Assembly (NCBI RefSeq): GCF_900109925.1
Contig: NZ_FOBW01000010.1
Location: forward strand, 131,710 to 195,709
DNA length: 64,000 nucleotides
Reading direction: 5' to 3'
From: Mesobacillus persicus
Lineage (GTDB): Bacteria > Bacillota > Bacilli > Bacillales > Cytobacillaceae
The notes below the pieces were generated by a model, which saw only the letters and a list, made by a program, of their open reading frames with translations, did no database searches and had not been told where the DNA came from. This document shows, one piece after another, positions 8,936 to 18,140 of the stretch; within the stretch, counting starts at the first letter, position 1; each line of letters starts with the position of its first letter. A program made the translations under genes and the position numbers.

Positions 8936-10819
8936 TTACTTCCGCCAAACGCGCTTATTTTCAATCCGCTTTGTTAAGCCCATCGCATCGAGTCGCTCTA
9001 AGAAAGGAATCATATACTTTCTTGATAAGTCGACCGCTTCCTTTGCTTCCCCGACCTCAAATTCAGAACCTGTGTGATTTCGAAGTTTGGCCACAGCTTC
9101 CTCAAATAAATCTATATGCCAGTAGTATTGATCATCTAAAGGCATAATGATTCTCTGCTCCTCTAGATAACGTTTCAATTCCCCAGTTAATTTTTCAGGG
9201 ATTCCGGCGTCTTTAAAATAATCCGTTAAATAACGTACTTTTAAACCATCCTGTTTTATTTCTAGCAGCAGGTTTTCGGTTCGCTTTTCCCAGTTTTTCG
9301 GTACATGTGGTACAAAGGTAGACATCTTAACATACTGGTCCTTACGGCTAAAAACTTCCTTCTGAAATCCATTTTCGATAACAAAATCCAGTAGACTTTT
9401 AGGAAACATTTCTTGCATTCCTGAAAGAATTTCAGCCTTATTCAACCCTGGGCGCATTGGATTTTCACGGTGAAAGTCCTCAAGCTTGTCCGTAATATCG
9501 TCCTCAATAGCCTCAACCAATTTCTTAAGTGTATATTCCTTTGAGTTATAGAAAAGAAACTCTTCACCCATAAGAGTGGATCTCAATGTTTCCTCATCAA
9601 GAGCCGTTCTTTTACTCAACTCTACCATAGACAAACTTTTGGCTTCAAACAAGGCTGCGGTTACCCGCTCGACAGGTGTTCCGACCTTTTTCTTTTCGAG
9701 CTCGGAAATCGTCTGTTCACCAAAGCGGTATTTATTTCCACGCGGATCAATAACCCAACCACCACCGATGGTCTCCTGTGGGCTTGGACGACGGATGATA
9801 AACCGATCGCCACGCTTCGTGACGATTTCTTCCTCCAGGCGTAACTGGCAAAGGATTTCATCACTTTCTTCTTTAAGTTCATTTCGATCGAAAAAGACAA
9901 TCCGGCCCATTACCTCGGCTGTCCCAATATGACACTTAATTGGCGTCCGTTGTTTCACTAAGTATTCGAGGTCCTCGACGACTTTAATTGCCACATCAAT
10001 TGTCCTTGTCACGATGAATTGCTCAGAAGAAACGAGGACCTCTCCCCTTTCGATATCCTCTCTCGAGACACCCGAAAGGTTGATTGCAGCACGCTGACCT
10101 GCAAAAGCAGTAGACGCAGGCTTATGATGCACTTGTAACTGGCGTGCTCGAACTTCGAGCCCCTTTGGCATCACTTTTAACTGCTGTCCTTCCTCAACCG
10201 TGCCCTCATAGACGGTTCCTCTAACAACCGTCCCCTGACCTTTCACTGTAAATACCTGATCAATTGGTAAACGAAAGGCACCGCGAGAATCTCGTACCTC
10301 TTGTTCTTTTAAGGTTTCAATAATGTGAGCCTTTAACTCTTCTATTCCTTTTTTAGAAAGCGAATCAACCATCATAAAAGGAGCATTTTCGAATACTGTC
10401 CCCTCAAGCTCACCTAAAATATCATCTTTGACAAGGTCAATGAATTCTTCCTCCACCCGATCAACCTTCGTTATGGCAATAATTCCAGCTTTAATGCCGA
10501 GAAAACCCAAAATATCGAGGTGCTCCCTTGTTTGTGGCATAACTCCTTCATCGGCCGCAACAACGAGCACAACAAGATCAATCCCTGCTACACCAGCAAT
10601 CATCTGTCTAATAAAACGCTCATGACCCGGAACATCGATTACCGAGATTTGAAGCTCATCATCCTCATATAAAGGAGCGAAGCCAAGTTCTATCGAAATT
10701 TGCCGTTCCTTTTCTTCTTTGAGGCGGTCTGTATCTACATTTGTTAACGCTTTCGTTAAGGTTGTTTTTCCATGGTCGATATGACCAGCCATTCCAATTG
10801 TAAAATATCGTTTGCTCAA
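8936..10819 (-). CDS. selB: selenocysteine-specific elongation factor SelB
   Basis: Specialised EF-Tu-like GTPase that brings selenocysteyl-tRNA to UGA codons marked by a SECIS hairpin. 627 residues, close to the E. coli protein. GTPase motifs are GHIDHGKTT (G1), DVPGHERF (G3) and TKVD (G4); EF-Tu-like domains 2 and 3 follow, then a C-terminal half of winged-helix repeats typical of SelB. I chose the TTG at 10819 (MSKRYFTIG) because AGAAGGTG lies seven bases upstream; the longer frame to 10903 has no such site. selA, selD and tRNA-Sec are not in the window, and no selenoprotein gene is visible; the nitrate reductase at 20.4 kb uses Cys at the Mo site. Co-directional coaW lies 111 bases upstream. 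Confidence 0.92.
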   Translation of the reverse strand: MSKRYFTIGMAGHIDHGKTTLTKALTNVDTDRLKEEKERQISIELGFAPLYEDDELQISVIDVPGHERFIRQMIAGVAGIDLVVLVVAADEGVMPQTREHLDILGFLGIKAGIIAITKVDRVEEEFIDLVKDDILGELEGTVFENAPFMMVDSLSKKGIEELKAHIIETLKEQEVRDSRGAFRLPIDQVFTVKGQGTVVRGTVYEGTVEEGQQLKVMPKGLEVRARQLQVHHKPASTAFAGQRAAINLSGVSREDIERGEVLVSSEQFIVTRTIDVAIKVVEDLEYLVKQRTPIKCHIGTAEVMGRIVFFDRNELKEESDEILCQLRLEEEIVTKRGDRFIIRRPSPQETIGGGWVIDPRGNKYRFGEQTISELEKKKVGTPVERVTAALFEAKSLSMVELSKRTALDEETLRSTLMGEEFLFYNSKEYTLKKLVEAIEDDITDKLEDFHRENPMRPGLNKAEILSGMQEMFPKSLLDFVIENGFQKEVFSRKDQYVKMSTFVPHVPKNWEKRTENLLLEIKQDGLKVRYLTDYFKDAGIPEKLTGELKRYLEEQRIIMPLDDQYYWHIDLFEEAVAKLRNHTGSEFEVGEAKEAVDLSRKYMIPFLERLDAMGLTKRIENKRVWRK

Positions 10820-10930
10820 ATCTGACACCTTCTTTATCTCATCTACCTTTAATACTCTACCGTGAAAGACCTTTTTGTTCAAGGAACGTTTTATGAACAT
10901 CAAGAAAAGTAGTTCAGTGTTTTAAGTTCA

Positions 10931-11734
10931 TTAGACAATCAGGGCACCAATGGCCCCACTATATTCACCATCCTGCAAGAAATTCGGTGACAACCCAACC
11001 ATGGTTGAATAGGATGCCAATCCATCTTTTAGAGATTGGTTCCCAATTAGGCTACTCCCAATATAGACGACCTCACTCAGCTGATGAGCTACTGAAGTCT
11101 GCTTGCTTAAGAGGACAATTGTTTCTGCCATCATATTAACAGTTGATGCCAACTGGTCCGCGGGGGTGTGTTCATTGGTGAATGTAGCCTTAGCAAAATT
11201 ACTCGCGGTTAAATCTCCTCCAATCGGAGATTCAGAGTGATAGATATCCTTTACTAGTAGGTCCACCTTCTCCCGGTCCCCTTCCTTTATTAGATCAACA
11301 AGATTCTGATAATCATCACTCCCCACCAGAAGCTTTCCGAGGCCCATAAAAGTTCCTCCACCAATTCCACTACCTAGTATCCGTTCATTTTTATGACCAT
11401 CAATTAAATACCAAGAGGTACCCGTTCCAATATTGACGAGCAAGTATTTGGCTCCAAGCTTTATTTCATCTTTATTAAGTAAATAGATAGCACCCTCGCA
11501 AGAAGCTTTAAACTCCGGAACCACTCTAGCTTGTTGGAAATAGTTCTCCTTTAGATAATCTGCTCTTCCCCCAGTGAGATTGATTTCAGCATTTCCAGCT
11601 GTCATCTTAAGCCAGTTTGCCATCTCCTTTAGCTCGCTAATCGGGTATTTTTTTAAACGAAACTGTCCATTTTGTTCGAATGCAATCTTTATGAGAGAAC
11701 CGCCGGCATCGATTCCAAGTCTCTGTCTATTCAA
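10931..11734 (-). CDS. coaW: type II pantothenate kinase
   Basis: ATP-dependent kinase for the first step of coenzyme A synthesis, of the eukaryote/Staphylococcus-like type II family. 267 residues. LGIDAGGSLIKIAF is the phosphate-1 loop of the ASKHA fold, VNIGTGTSWYLIDG the second phosphate loop, GSGIGGGTFMGL a glycine-rich segment, and VYIGSSLIGNQ the adenosine region. Type II enzymes escape feedback by CoA, which may matter if a type III CoaX is also present elsewhere. Complete gene. Confidence 0.9.
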   Translation of the reverse strand: MNRQRLGIDAGGSLIKIAFEQNGQFRLKKYPISELKEMANWLKMTAGNAEINLTGGRADYLKENYFQQARVVPEFKASCEGAIYLLNKDEIKLGAKYLLVNIGTGTSWYLIDGHKNERILGSGIGGGTFMGLGKLLVGSDDYQNLVDLIKEGDREKVDLLVKDIYHSESPIGGDLTASNFAKATFTNEHTPADQLASTVNMMAETIVLLSKQTSVAHQLSEVVYIGSSLIGNQSLKDGLASYSTMVGLSPNFLQDGEYSGAIGALIV

Positions 11735-11933
11735 TTCGCTATACCCCTTTACATTATTTTACAACCATTCTATTGTTTATTTCCCGATGTGACAATAGTT
11801 ATAGCTAGGTATCTATAACTTTGTATTTAAAAAACCACCTGGAACAGTCTTTCCTTCTTTGACTTCACTGCTGGACTGTGTGCCCCAAGCGAAAGTCAAC
11901 AACTACGTTAGAACAACCTTCAAAATAGAAAAG

Positions 11934-11959
11934 AAGACACAAACCTGGGTTCGTGTCTT
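11934..11959 (-). terminator. terminator after the sbcDC operon
   Basis: AAGACAC...GTGTCTT stem extended by AACC/GGTT; on the minus strand followed by CTTTTCTATTTT. Confidence 0.75.
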
Positions 11960-11999
11960 TGAGTTATTCTTTTGTTGGATTACTATTTCATGACTTTCC

Positions 12000-14900
12000 T
12001 TACCCGTTCAGAAAATAAAACTCCGTCTTACTTCCTGATTGTGTAGCAATCACTTCAAGTCTAGCATCGATTCGCTCTTTTAATTCCGGAACATGGGAGA
12101 TGATACCCACCAATCGGCCACTGCTTTGGATATCAATTAGTGTTTCAATTGCCTGATCGAGTGATTCCGGATCAAGTGTACCAAACCCTTCGTCAATGAA
12201 CATCGTTTCAAGTGATACACCCCCTGAATAGTTTTGGACGACATCAGCAAGACCTAGCGCTAGTGAAAGGGCTGCCTTAAAACTTTCTCCCCCAGAAAGT
12301 GTTTTGACATGGCGCTCCTGACTTGTATACTGATCAAATACAAGCAACTCAAGACCACTCTGAACATTCCCTTTTGAACGATCCGTTTTCCGAAGAAGAC
12401 GATAGCGTCCACTAGTCATTTTAGCAAGTCTTACATTTGCCTCTGCCAAAATATCGTCCAAGAAGGCTGCAAGAACGAAACGCTCAAAGGTAATTCGATA
12501 GGTATTTTGCCCTTTCGAAATTTCATACAAATGGCCAATTAGCTTGTACCGCTCTTCAAGGGTTTTAATTCGCTCGTTAATACTCTCAACATCTAAGATA
12601 ATCTGTTCATTTTCACGCTTCTTAATGTAGAGATTTTGGTAGTCTTCTTGTATTATTGAAATTCTTTCATCAACCTGATTTAAGGCCGCACGTAACCCCT
12701 CGATATCAGGTTTCTTCACATCCTTTAAAAGCATAGAGTATTCTTCTAGACGATCCGTAACAGAGCGAAGTTCTTCGTGATATTTACGGACTTCAGATTC
12801 AATTGCTTCAATCTTTATATCCGTCCGTTTCGCCTGATGATAATCTGGATACGTATCGAAGCCCTGCTTGTTCATAGTCTCTCTAAAAAGATCGCGCTCT
12901 TTGGCTAATTTTTCTTTCGTTTCTTGGAGTCGTTTTTCTGCTTCTTCAGCCCGAGTTGTTTCTTTGTCCAAGGAATCCTTTGCTGCCTGAAACTGCTGTT
13001 GAGTGGATTCTAGCTGACGAAGCAATTCTTCCTGTCTGTTCACTGCACGATCGTATTGTTGTACAAATGCTTGCCACGATCGCAAGTTCTCAGGGATACT
13101 TTCTGTCATCCGATTCAATGTCGTGTTCTTTTCAGTATATTGAATCGTTAAATTTCGATGGTTTTCAGCGAGATATTTGTTCTTTTCTTGTAAATCAATC
13201 TTCATTTTCTCGAGATTTACAACCTCCTGCTTCACAACAGGAAGTTTTTTCAGCTTAATAGAATGCTGCCTTTGTACCAAAACAAATTGGGCTTGCCTTG
13301 ACTCAATCGTTAATATTGAATCCATTAATTTAGTTGGGTCGAAGTCTGGATGAATCTTTTTAATCTCTAAAAGTAGTTCCTCTCCACTTTTAATAAGTGT
13401 TCTTAAGTTAGAGTCTGTCTCGTAATAACTTTTTTCGAATTTAGTTTTTTCTTTTTCTAGTTGAGTCACTTGCTCTCTTGCCGCTTTTAAATCTTGCTCA
13501 GTTGGAATAAAACCGTTATCAGCGACAGCGAGTTTTGGGTGATGTTCCGATCCACATACTGGGCACTCTTCTCCGTGATGGAGATTACGAGCGAGAATCG
13601 ACGCCTGGGAGTGTAGCCATGTTTGCTCTAACTCTTGAACCAGTGTCTTCGCATCAAGAAGTCTTGCTTCTGCTTTCTCATATTCACTACTGCGATTTCC
13701 CGCATCCTTTTGAGCTAGTTTTACGGAGTTTAGATGACTTTCATATTTTTTCAGCTTATCTAACTCCTGCTCAAGCTTTTCCATTGTTCGTTCATTTTCA
13801 AGGGATTCTAGCTGAGCTCTCTCAATCTCTTCTTTTTCTATTTGTAGATTCTTCAACTTATCTTCAGCTACTAGTAAGGACTTCTCCGCTTGATCCATCT
13901 GTTTAACTACGGTTGAGAGTGACTGAGAGACTTGCTCAGTTTCCTGTTTTAATCCAGCATAAGCCTTTACGTCTTCCCTAATATGTTCGAGTCTGCTCAA
14001 CTCCTCTTGCGCAGCCTTGCGCTCTGGCTCTTTAGAAGTTTGAAGCTCTAGCTCTTGCTCCCTTAGTTTTAACGTTTCCGTTAGTTTTGAGATTTTTGCT
14101 GAGCTCTCATTGAAGTAGGACTCTAGCTGATCCGCATCCTTCTTCAGCCGATGGCATAATTCCTCTTGGCTTTCAAGAAGGGCCGCTTTTTTTGCAAGCT
14201 GTGCTTCCCGTTGTTTTGCTTCAAAAGATGTTTGTTGGCCTTCTAAATTGATTTTTTTCTGACGTAGCTCCTCCATTGCATGGAGCTGTTTCAGAACCGC
14301 TTCTGCTTCAAATGTTTTTTGCTGTAACATATCTCGTTCCTGTTGTTTGTCGGTTCTTTCTTTATTTAAGGTTTCCAGCTTTGACGTCATTGCTGTTATT
14401 TCTTCTTTGATCAGAGGGATCATTAAGGCATCGTTTGTACTTCCTGCCTCGATGTATTCCTTTAATTCCTCATGCTCGAACCAATGGGCACGTTTGAGTG
14501 TGGATCCTCTTTCTTCGGCTTGTGCTTCTACATGTTTTTTTAGCTCAGTTGCTTCTTCTTTTAGACGTTCTTCCACTTTTTTATATATTTCGGTGTGGAA
14601 AAGGCGTTGGAGAATCACCTCTTTGTCTTTACTATCAGAAGTGAGAAGTTTTCTAAATTCTCCTTGAGGGATCATGAGGATTTGACGAAACTGATTGCTA
14701 TCGATGATCATAATCTCTTTTATTTTTTCATCCACATCCCGGACATTGGCAGCAAGTAGCTTTGGAGTATCATCTCCTTCAATAAGGTACAATTCCGCCT
14801 TAGCTCCAACTGTGGTATATCCATCTCCGCGTTCCTTTTTCTTCTCTTGTTGAGGGGAGCGGATAATCCGATATTTTTTTTGTCTTAGTGAGAAATCAAG

Positions 14901-15140
14901 GCTAATCTCTGTCAATAAATCATCCTTGGCAAACTGACTACGAAGATCAGAACCATTACGGTCTTCCCCACTTGCCTTCCCGTATATCGCATAGCTAATT
15001 CCGTCAAAAATGGTGGTTTTCCCAGAACCTGTTTTACCCGATACAACAAACATCGTCCGATTTTCTAGGCTCGTAAAGTCAATGACCTCAGTTCCTGCGT
15101 ATGGCCCAAAAGCCTGTATCGTCAGTTTTAATGGCTTCAT
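12000..15140 (-). CDS. sbcC: SbcC nuclease ATPase subunit
   Basis: Rad50-like SMC-type ATPase that with SbcD opens and trims hairpins and protein-blocked DNA ends. 1046 residues. N-terminal Walker A region VVSGKTGSGKTTIFDGI, long coiled coils rich in Glu/Lys/Gln, the zinc hook CPVCG around residue 527 at the apex, and the C-terminal ABC signature LSGGESF followed by Walker B MFIDEGFGTLD. Complete. It overlaps sbcD by four bases, so the two are translated together. Confidence 0.96.
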   Translation of the reverse strand: MKPLKLTIQAFGPYAGTEVIDFTSLENRTMFVVSGKTGSGKTTIFDGISYAIYGKASGEDRNGSDLRSQFAKDDLLTEISLDFSLRQKKYRIIRSPQQEKKKERGDGYTTVGAKAELYLIEGDDTPKLLAANVRDVDEKIKEIMIIDSNQFRQILMIPQGEFRKLLTSDSKDKEVILQRLFHTEIYKKVEERLKEEATELKKHVEAQAEERGSTLKRAHWFEHEELKEYIEAGSTNDALMIPLIKEEITAMTSKLETLNKERTDKQQERDMLQQKTFEAEAVLKQLHAMEELRQKKINLEGQQTSFEAKQREAQLAKKAALLESQEELCHRLKKDADQLESYFNESSAKISKLTETLKLREQELELQTSKEPERKAAQEELSRLEHIREDVKAYAGLKQETEQVSQSLSTVVKQMDQAEKSLLVAEDKLKNLQIEKEEIERAQLESLENERTMEKLEQELDKLKKYESHLNSVKLAQKDAGNRSSEYEKAEARLLDAKTLVQELEQTWLHSQASILARNLHHGEECPVCGSEHHPKLAVADNGFIPTEQDLKAAREQVTQLEKEKTKFEKSYYETDSNLRTLIKSGEELLLEIKKIHPDFDPTKLMDSILTIESRQAQFVLVQRQHSIKLKKLPVVKQEVVNLEKMKIDLQEKNKYLAENHRNLTIQYTEKNTTLNRMTESIPENLRSWQAFVQQYDRAVNRQEELLRQLESTQQQFQAAKDSLDKETTRAEEAEKRLQETKEKLAKERDLFRETMNKQGFDTYPDYHQAKRTDIKIEAIESEVRKYHEELRSVTDRLEEYSMLLKDVKKPDIEGLRAALNQVDERISIIQEDYQNLYIKKRENEQIILDVESINERIKTLEERYKLIGHLYEISKGQNTYRITFERFVLAAFLDDILAEANVRLAKMTSGRYRLLRKTDRSKGNVQSGLELLVFDQYTSQERHVKTLSGGESFKAALSLALGLADVVQNYSGGVSLETMFIDEGFGTLDPESLDQAIETLIDIQSSGRLVGIISHVPELKERIDARLEVIATQSGSKTEFYFLNG

Positions 15141-16282
15141 TTTTGTGCCTCCTCTTTCAAGACCTTATTTACAATGCCTGCCATTAGCTCGCGCTTTTCG
15201 TCTGTGAACTCAGCGGTTGTCATTTCACGATAAAATTGTTCAAATAAATCCAACTCTGACTTTTTCTCCTCTTTTATCGATGAAAAGTTTCTTAATTGCT
15301 TCTGATCTACAGATTCAATTTTTCGTTCAAGGTGTAGCACATGTGGATAAATTTTCCTTAACTTTCCGATTGGGTCAATTAAAGAACCGTCATCAAGCAA
15401 TGTTACTTTTAAGTAATCATCCGTTTTTTGCTTTTCGTAGAATTTTGGGTCTAGCAATTCTTCTAGATGTCCCTCTAACTCACGCATGTCCTGCCTTGGA
15501 GTAAGCGTACGCTCCCTGATTTCGAAACTGCCGTTTTCGTTCATCTCAATAATAGATATCGTTTTTCGCTGCTTTGCCTCAGAAAAAGAGTATTTCATTA
15601 ATGAACCAGAGTATTTAATTTTGTCGTGTCGAATGGCATCCGGGCTATGTAGGTGCCCCAGCGCTGTATAAGAAAAAGGTGCAAATAAGTCCGAACTCAC
15701 ACATCCAGAACCACCGACCGACAATGTCCGTTCCGATTCACAAGTCTCCCCGCCAAGAACAAAGGCATGTCCAACGAGAATATTGGGCTCATTTGGATTA
15801 AGATTTTGCTCCATTTTCCCGATGACTGCTTTCATGGCATCCTGATGCGAATGTACAGATGAATCATCAAGTAAATGTCGGACGTGTCCGGGTTCTGCGT
15901 ATGGAACTAGGTGGAAATTAACACCCTTAATTTGGACCGGTCGAAAATCATATATCAGCTTCCCAGTTAAATAGAAATGGTTATGACGATACCATGAGCT
16001 GCCAAAGGATAGCCTTTCCGCACTATCATGATTACCGGCTATGGCGACAACCGGAATATTCAATTCCACATTAATTTTAAAAAGAATTTCGTCTAATAGC
16101 TCAACGGCATCTGTTGGTGGAACCGAACGATCATAAAGGTCACCAGCAATCACAACCGCATCAGGTTGTTCCTCTGCAACAACCTCAATAAATTGATTGA
16201 GCAGATAGCGTTGGTCCTCCGTCATATAGATTCCATGAACCAGTTTCCCTAAATGCCAGTCCCCTGTGTGGATAAACTTCAA
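15137..16282 (-). CDS. sbcD: SbcD nuclease subunit
   Basis: Mre11-like metallophosphoesterase nuclease partner of SbcC. 381 residues. Metal-binding motifs in order: FIHTGDWHLGK, VIAGDLYDR, IAGNHDSAERL, ILVGHAFV and GHLHSP. Complete and of usual length. First gene of the sbcD-sbcC operon; its stop overlaps the sbcC start. Confidence 0.96.
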   Translation of the reverse strand: MKFIHTGDWHLGKLVHGIYMTEDQRYLLNQFIEVVAEEQPDAVVIAGDLYDRSVPPTDAVELLDEILFKINVELNIPVVAIAGNHDSAERLSFGSSWYRHNHFYLTGKLIYDFRPVQIKGVNFHLVPYAEPGHVRHLLDDSSVHSHQDAMKAVIGKMEQNLNPNEPNILVGHAFVLGGETCESERTLSVGGSGCVSSDLFAPFSYTALGHLHSPDAIRHDKIKYSGSLMKYSFSEAKQRKTISIIEMNENGSFEIRERTLTPRQDMRELEGHLEELLDPKFYEKQKTDDYLKVTLLDDGSLIDPIGKLRKIYPHVLHLERKIESVDQKQLRNFSSIKEEKKSELDLFEQFYREMTTAEFTDEKRELMAGIVNKVLKEEAQK

Positions 16283-16456
16283 AATCCTTCACCTCTCCTT
16301 TAGGTCATTTTCCAATAATATTATTATATCAGACTAGCTATCTAGTGAATCTCAACAAATTAAGGAAACATTAGTGTAACTAGCATTTCAAACTATAGAT
16401 ACGATAGCACGGAATTCGGCAGAAGAAACCGGCGTTAACTTCATTTTCTATCATTT

Positions 16457-16762
16457 GGCTGTGTTAAAGGACAATGTTGATTTTGAGCAGGTTGATTGGA
16501 GCTCCAGGCACGAAGACTCCTGCGGGAGTGCAAGGCCAAGGGAGACCCCGCAGGAGCGGTAGCGACGAGGAGATAGAAAAGCGGAAGCGCCTTGGTCAGC
16601 CCCGACAAGCGCTGGAAGGCCGGCAGATGAAGTCGTTCTTTGACTTCAACTGACGGACTGAAGCGACTCGAGGGGCTAGGCGCTGGTGCTGGCCAGGCTC
16701 CGGGACTGCCCGCGAACCGCTCGTGCCTGGAGCGGAAATCAACATCCACGTATAATACAGCC
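16457..16762 (+). mobile_element. MITE-like palindromic repeat, interrupted by a second repeat
   Basis: Inverted ends GGCTGTGTTAAAG...GTTGATTT and AAATCAACAT...ATACAGCC, with an internal perfect 13-bp inverted repeat GCTCCAGGCACGA (16501-16513) / TCGTGCCTGGAGC (16721-16733), plus a smaller CTCCTGCGGG / CCCCGCAGGAG pair. No transposase is encoded; the long minus-strand open frame here is an artefact of GC-rich repeat DNA. A different repeat sits inside at about 16573-16696. Related copies are at 3449-3520 (deleted) and 25888-26092 (reverse, diverged). Confidence 0.75.
16573..16696 (+). repeat. structured repeat nested in the MITE-like element
   Basis: About 124 bases. AGCGCCT and AGCCCC near the left pair with GGGGCT and AGGCGCT near the right, giving a long bulged stem; smaller complementary segments lie between. 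Removing it rejoins the flanking repeat as GACGAGGAG|GCTCC, the expected order for the outer element. A partial copy of its left arm lies at 2340-2371. Confidence 0.65.
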
Positions 16763-16803
16763 ATCATTTTAAAAACTACAAAAAGAATAATACCAACGTA
16801 AAA

Positions 16804-16836
16804 AGGATGCACCGAGATAGATTCGCAATGCATCCT
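16804..16836 (-). terminator. terminator after cotH
   Basis: AGGATGCA / TGCATCCT stem; followed by TTTT on the minus strand. Confidence 0.7.
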
Positions 16837-16861
16837 AACTATTTTATCAATAAACAATACT

Positions 16862-17944
16862 CTAACTCAATTTATACAATTGTTCGCTAATGAACTTGCG
16901 GCGGTTTTTAATATAATCATAAATAACATGTGGTTCCTGTTCGAATTGTTTGATTGCATGTTTGGTGTATGGATCTATTACGATATAAGGGTGGAGTTGT
17001 TGAACCAAACCTTCAACCTTCGGTGTCATATGTTCTATGGTAAAATGTGTATTCAACAACTGTATTAATAAACGTTGATACTTTTTTCGAAAATCATCCA
17101 CATCCAATATCCTTGCGGTTAAAGTGTTAAAACCATCAATCGGTACATAATCGGACCTAAGGACCCTACCATGTACATCTCTCCCCCATGTTGCATCATA
17201 ATCCCATGGAATCATTTCAAAACGTCCTGAATCGCCGTTTCTGTATAGAGCATAGTTATGGACAAAACCGTCATAGTTTTGTGTTAGCACAACACCGGCC
17301 AGCCAACGAAGGTATTTTTCAACATTGACCACCTTCTCCACCTCTCTGCCAAACTCCGCCTTGCTAATTGTATTAATTTTGAAAATCATCTCTTTGAGGT
17401 ATCGATCATCTTTCCTATTCCCGACCTTCTTTTGATAGCCTGAGACAAGGGATTTTTTCGTTCCTTTGTTTGAACCACTTTTAAGGGAAAAATTTGCATT
17501 TCCATTTATCGCATAATAGATGGATCCCGTAGGTAATTTCCTTTTAGCTAGGAAATGTTCATCAACTGATTCAAGTTCAAGATATACCCCATGCGCCTTC
17601 CCATTCAAGCCTAAGAAGACATGCTTTGATTCGGGAGAAAGACAGCCAATTTCAGAAAAGAAATCTAGTGATAATTTATTTCTAATCAGGGACGGATCAT
17701 TAAATTCTGCGTTTAGATGAATCTCTTTAGCCCTTTGATATCGTGGTGGGTTGTAAAATTGGATATTGTAAGATTTTTTTTCGAATTCCCTAATATGGGA
17801 ACCTCGATAGGTAATATCAATGTCTAAATGATTTCTATCGATGATAAGATTGGCTGGAACTGGATCATCAATCCAAACGTCACGTTGAAGTTCTTTAAAA
17901 TCTAGGGGATCAATATACAGGTTGTACAAAGGGATGTCCTTCAT
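16862..17944 (-). CDS. cotH: CotH family spore-coat protein kinase
   Basis: Atypical, kinase-fold protein that in B. subtilis phosphorylates coat proteins (CotB, CotG) and controls outer-coat assembly. 360 residues, near the usual 362. It has the family's DITYRGSHIREFEKKSYNI segment, a mid-region H-G-V-Y-L-E-L-E, and the metal-binding WDYDATWGRD motif around residues 247-256, with DYD at 248-250. The start has GGAGGGGG upstream. On the minus strand CATACGATT about 30 bases before the start resembles a sporulation-sigma -10 box, without a convincing -35. It is transcribed away from an unknown gene at 18141, as coat genes in other species flank cotH. Confidence 0.88.
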   Translation of the reverse strand: MKDIPLYNLYIDPLDFKELQRDVWIDDPVPANLIIDRNHLDIDITYRGSHIREFEKKSYNIQFYNPPRYQRAKEIHLNAEFNDPSLIRNKLSLDFFSEIGCLSPESKHVFLGLNGKAHGVYLELESVDEHFLAKRKLPTGSIYYAINGNANFSLKSGSNKGTKKSLVSGYQKKVGNRKDDRYLKEMIFKINTISKAEFGREVEKVVNVEKYLRWLAGVVLTQNYDGFVHNYALYRNGDSGRFEMIPWDYDATWGRDVHGRVLRSDYVPIDGFNTLTARILDVDDFRKKYQRLLIQLLNTHFTIEHMTPKVEGLVQQLHPYIVIDPYTKHAIKQFEQEPHVIYDYIKNRRKFISEQLYKLS

Positions 17945-18047
17945 GTTCCCCCTCCTATTGTTTTTACTTAATCGTATGTTGAAGGGGGAATGTCATCTAA
18001 AACATCCGTCTATTTTTAGCAAAAATACGCAGTTGCCTAATACATTT

Positions 18048-18082
18048 TTAGGTCATTACAGTACCTTATAGTAGAGACCTAA
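18048..18082. promoter_or_regulatory. inverted repeat in the cotH divergent region
   Basis: TTAGGTC at 18048-18054 and GACCTAA at 18076-18082; a further CCTAA at 18036-18040 can also pair with TTAGG. Position between divergent genes suggests an operator, but no regulator is known. Confidence 0.3.
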
Positions 18083-18140
18083 GAAACATCGTGGAGTTTT
18101 AAGCGATTGTTCTTTTAAAGACGAAAAAGGAGGTTTGGTT

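Noticed and set aside
11834-11890. Possible degenerate copy of the inner structured repeat
   Set aside because: TTCTTTGACTTCA and GGACTG are shared with 16636-16660, but the flanks do not match and no stem forms, so chance is not excluded.
8812-12000. tRNA-Sec near selB
   Set aside because: I looked for a long-variable-arm tRNA with anticodon TCA in the gaps around selB and coaW and saw no cloverleaf.
16441-16857. 138-codon open frame on the minus strand
   Set aside because: It lies wholly over the nested GC-rich repeats and has no ribosome site; long frames are expected in such DNA.
17945-18140. Sporulation promoter of cotH
   Set aside because: CATACGATT resembles a SigE/SigK -10, but no -35 at the right spacing was found, so it is mentioned only in the cotH entry.
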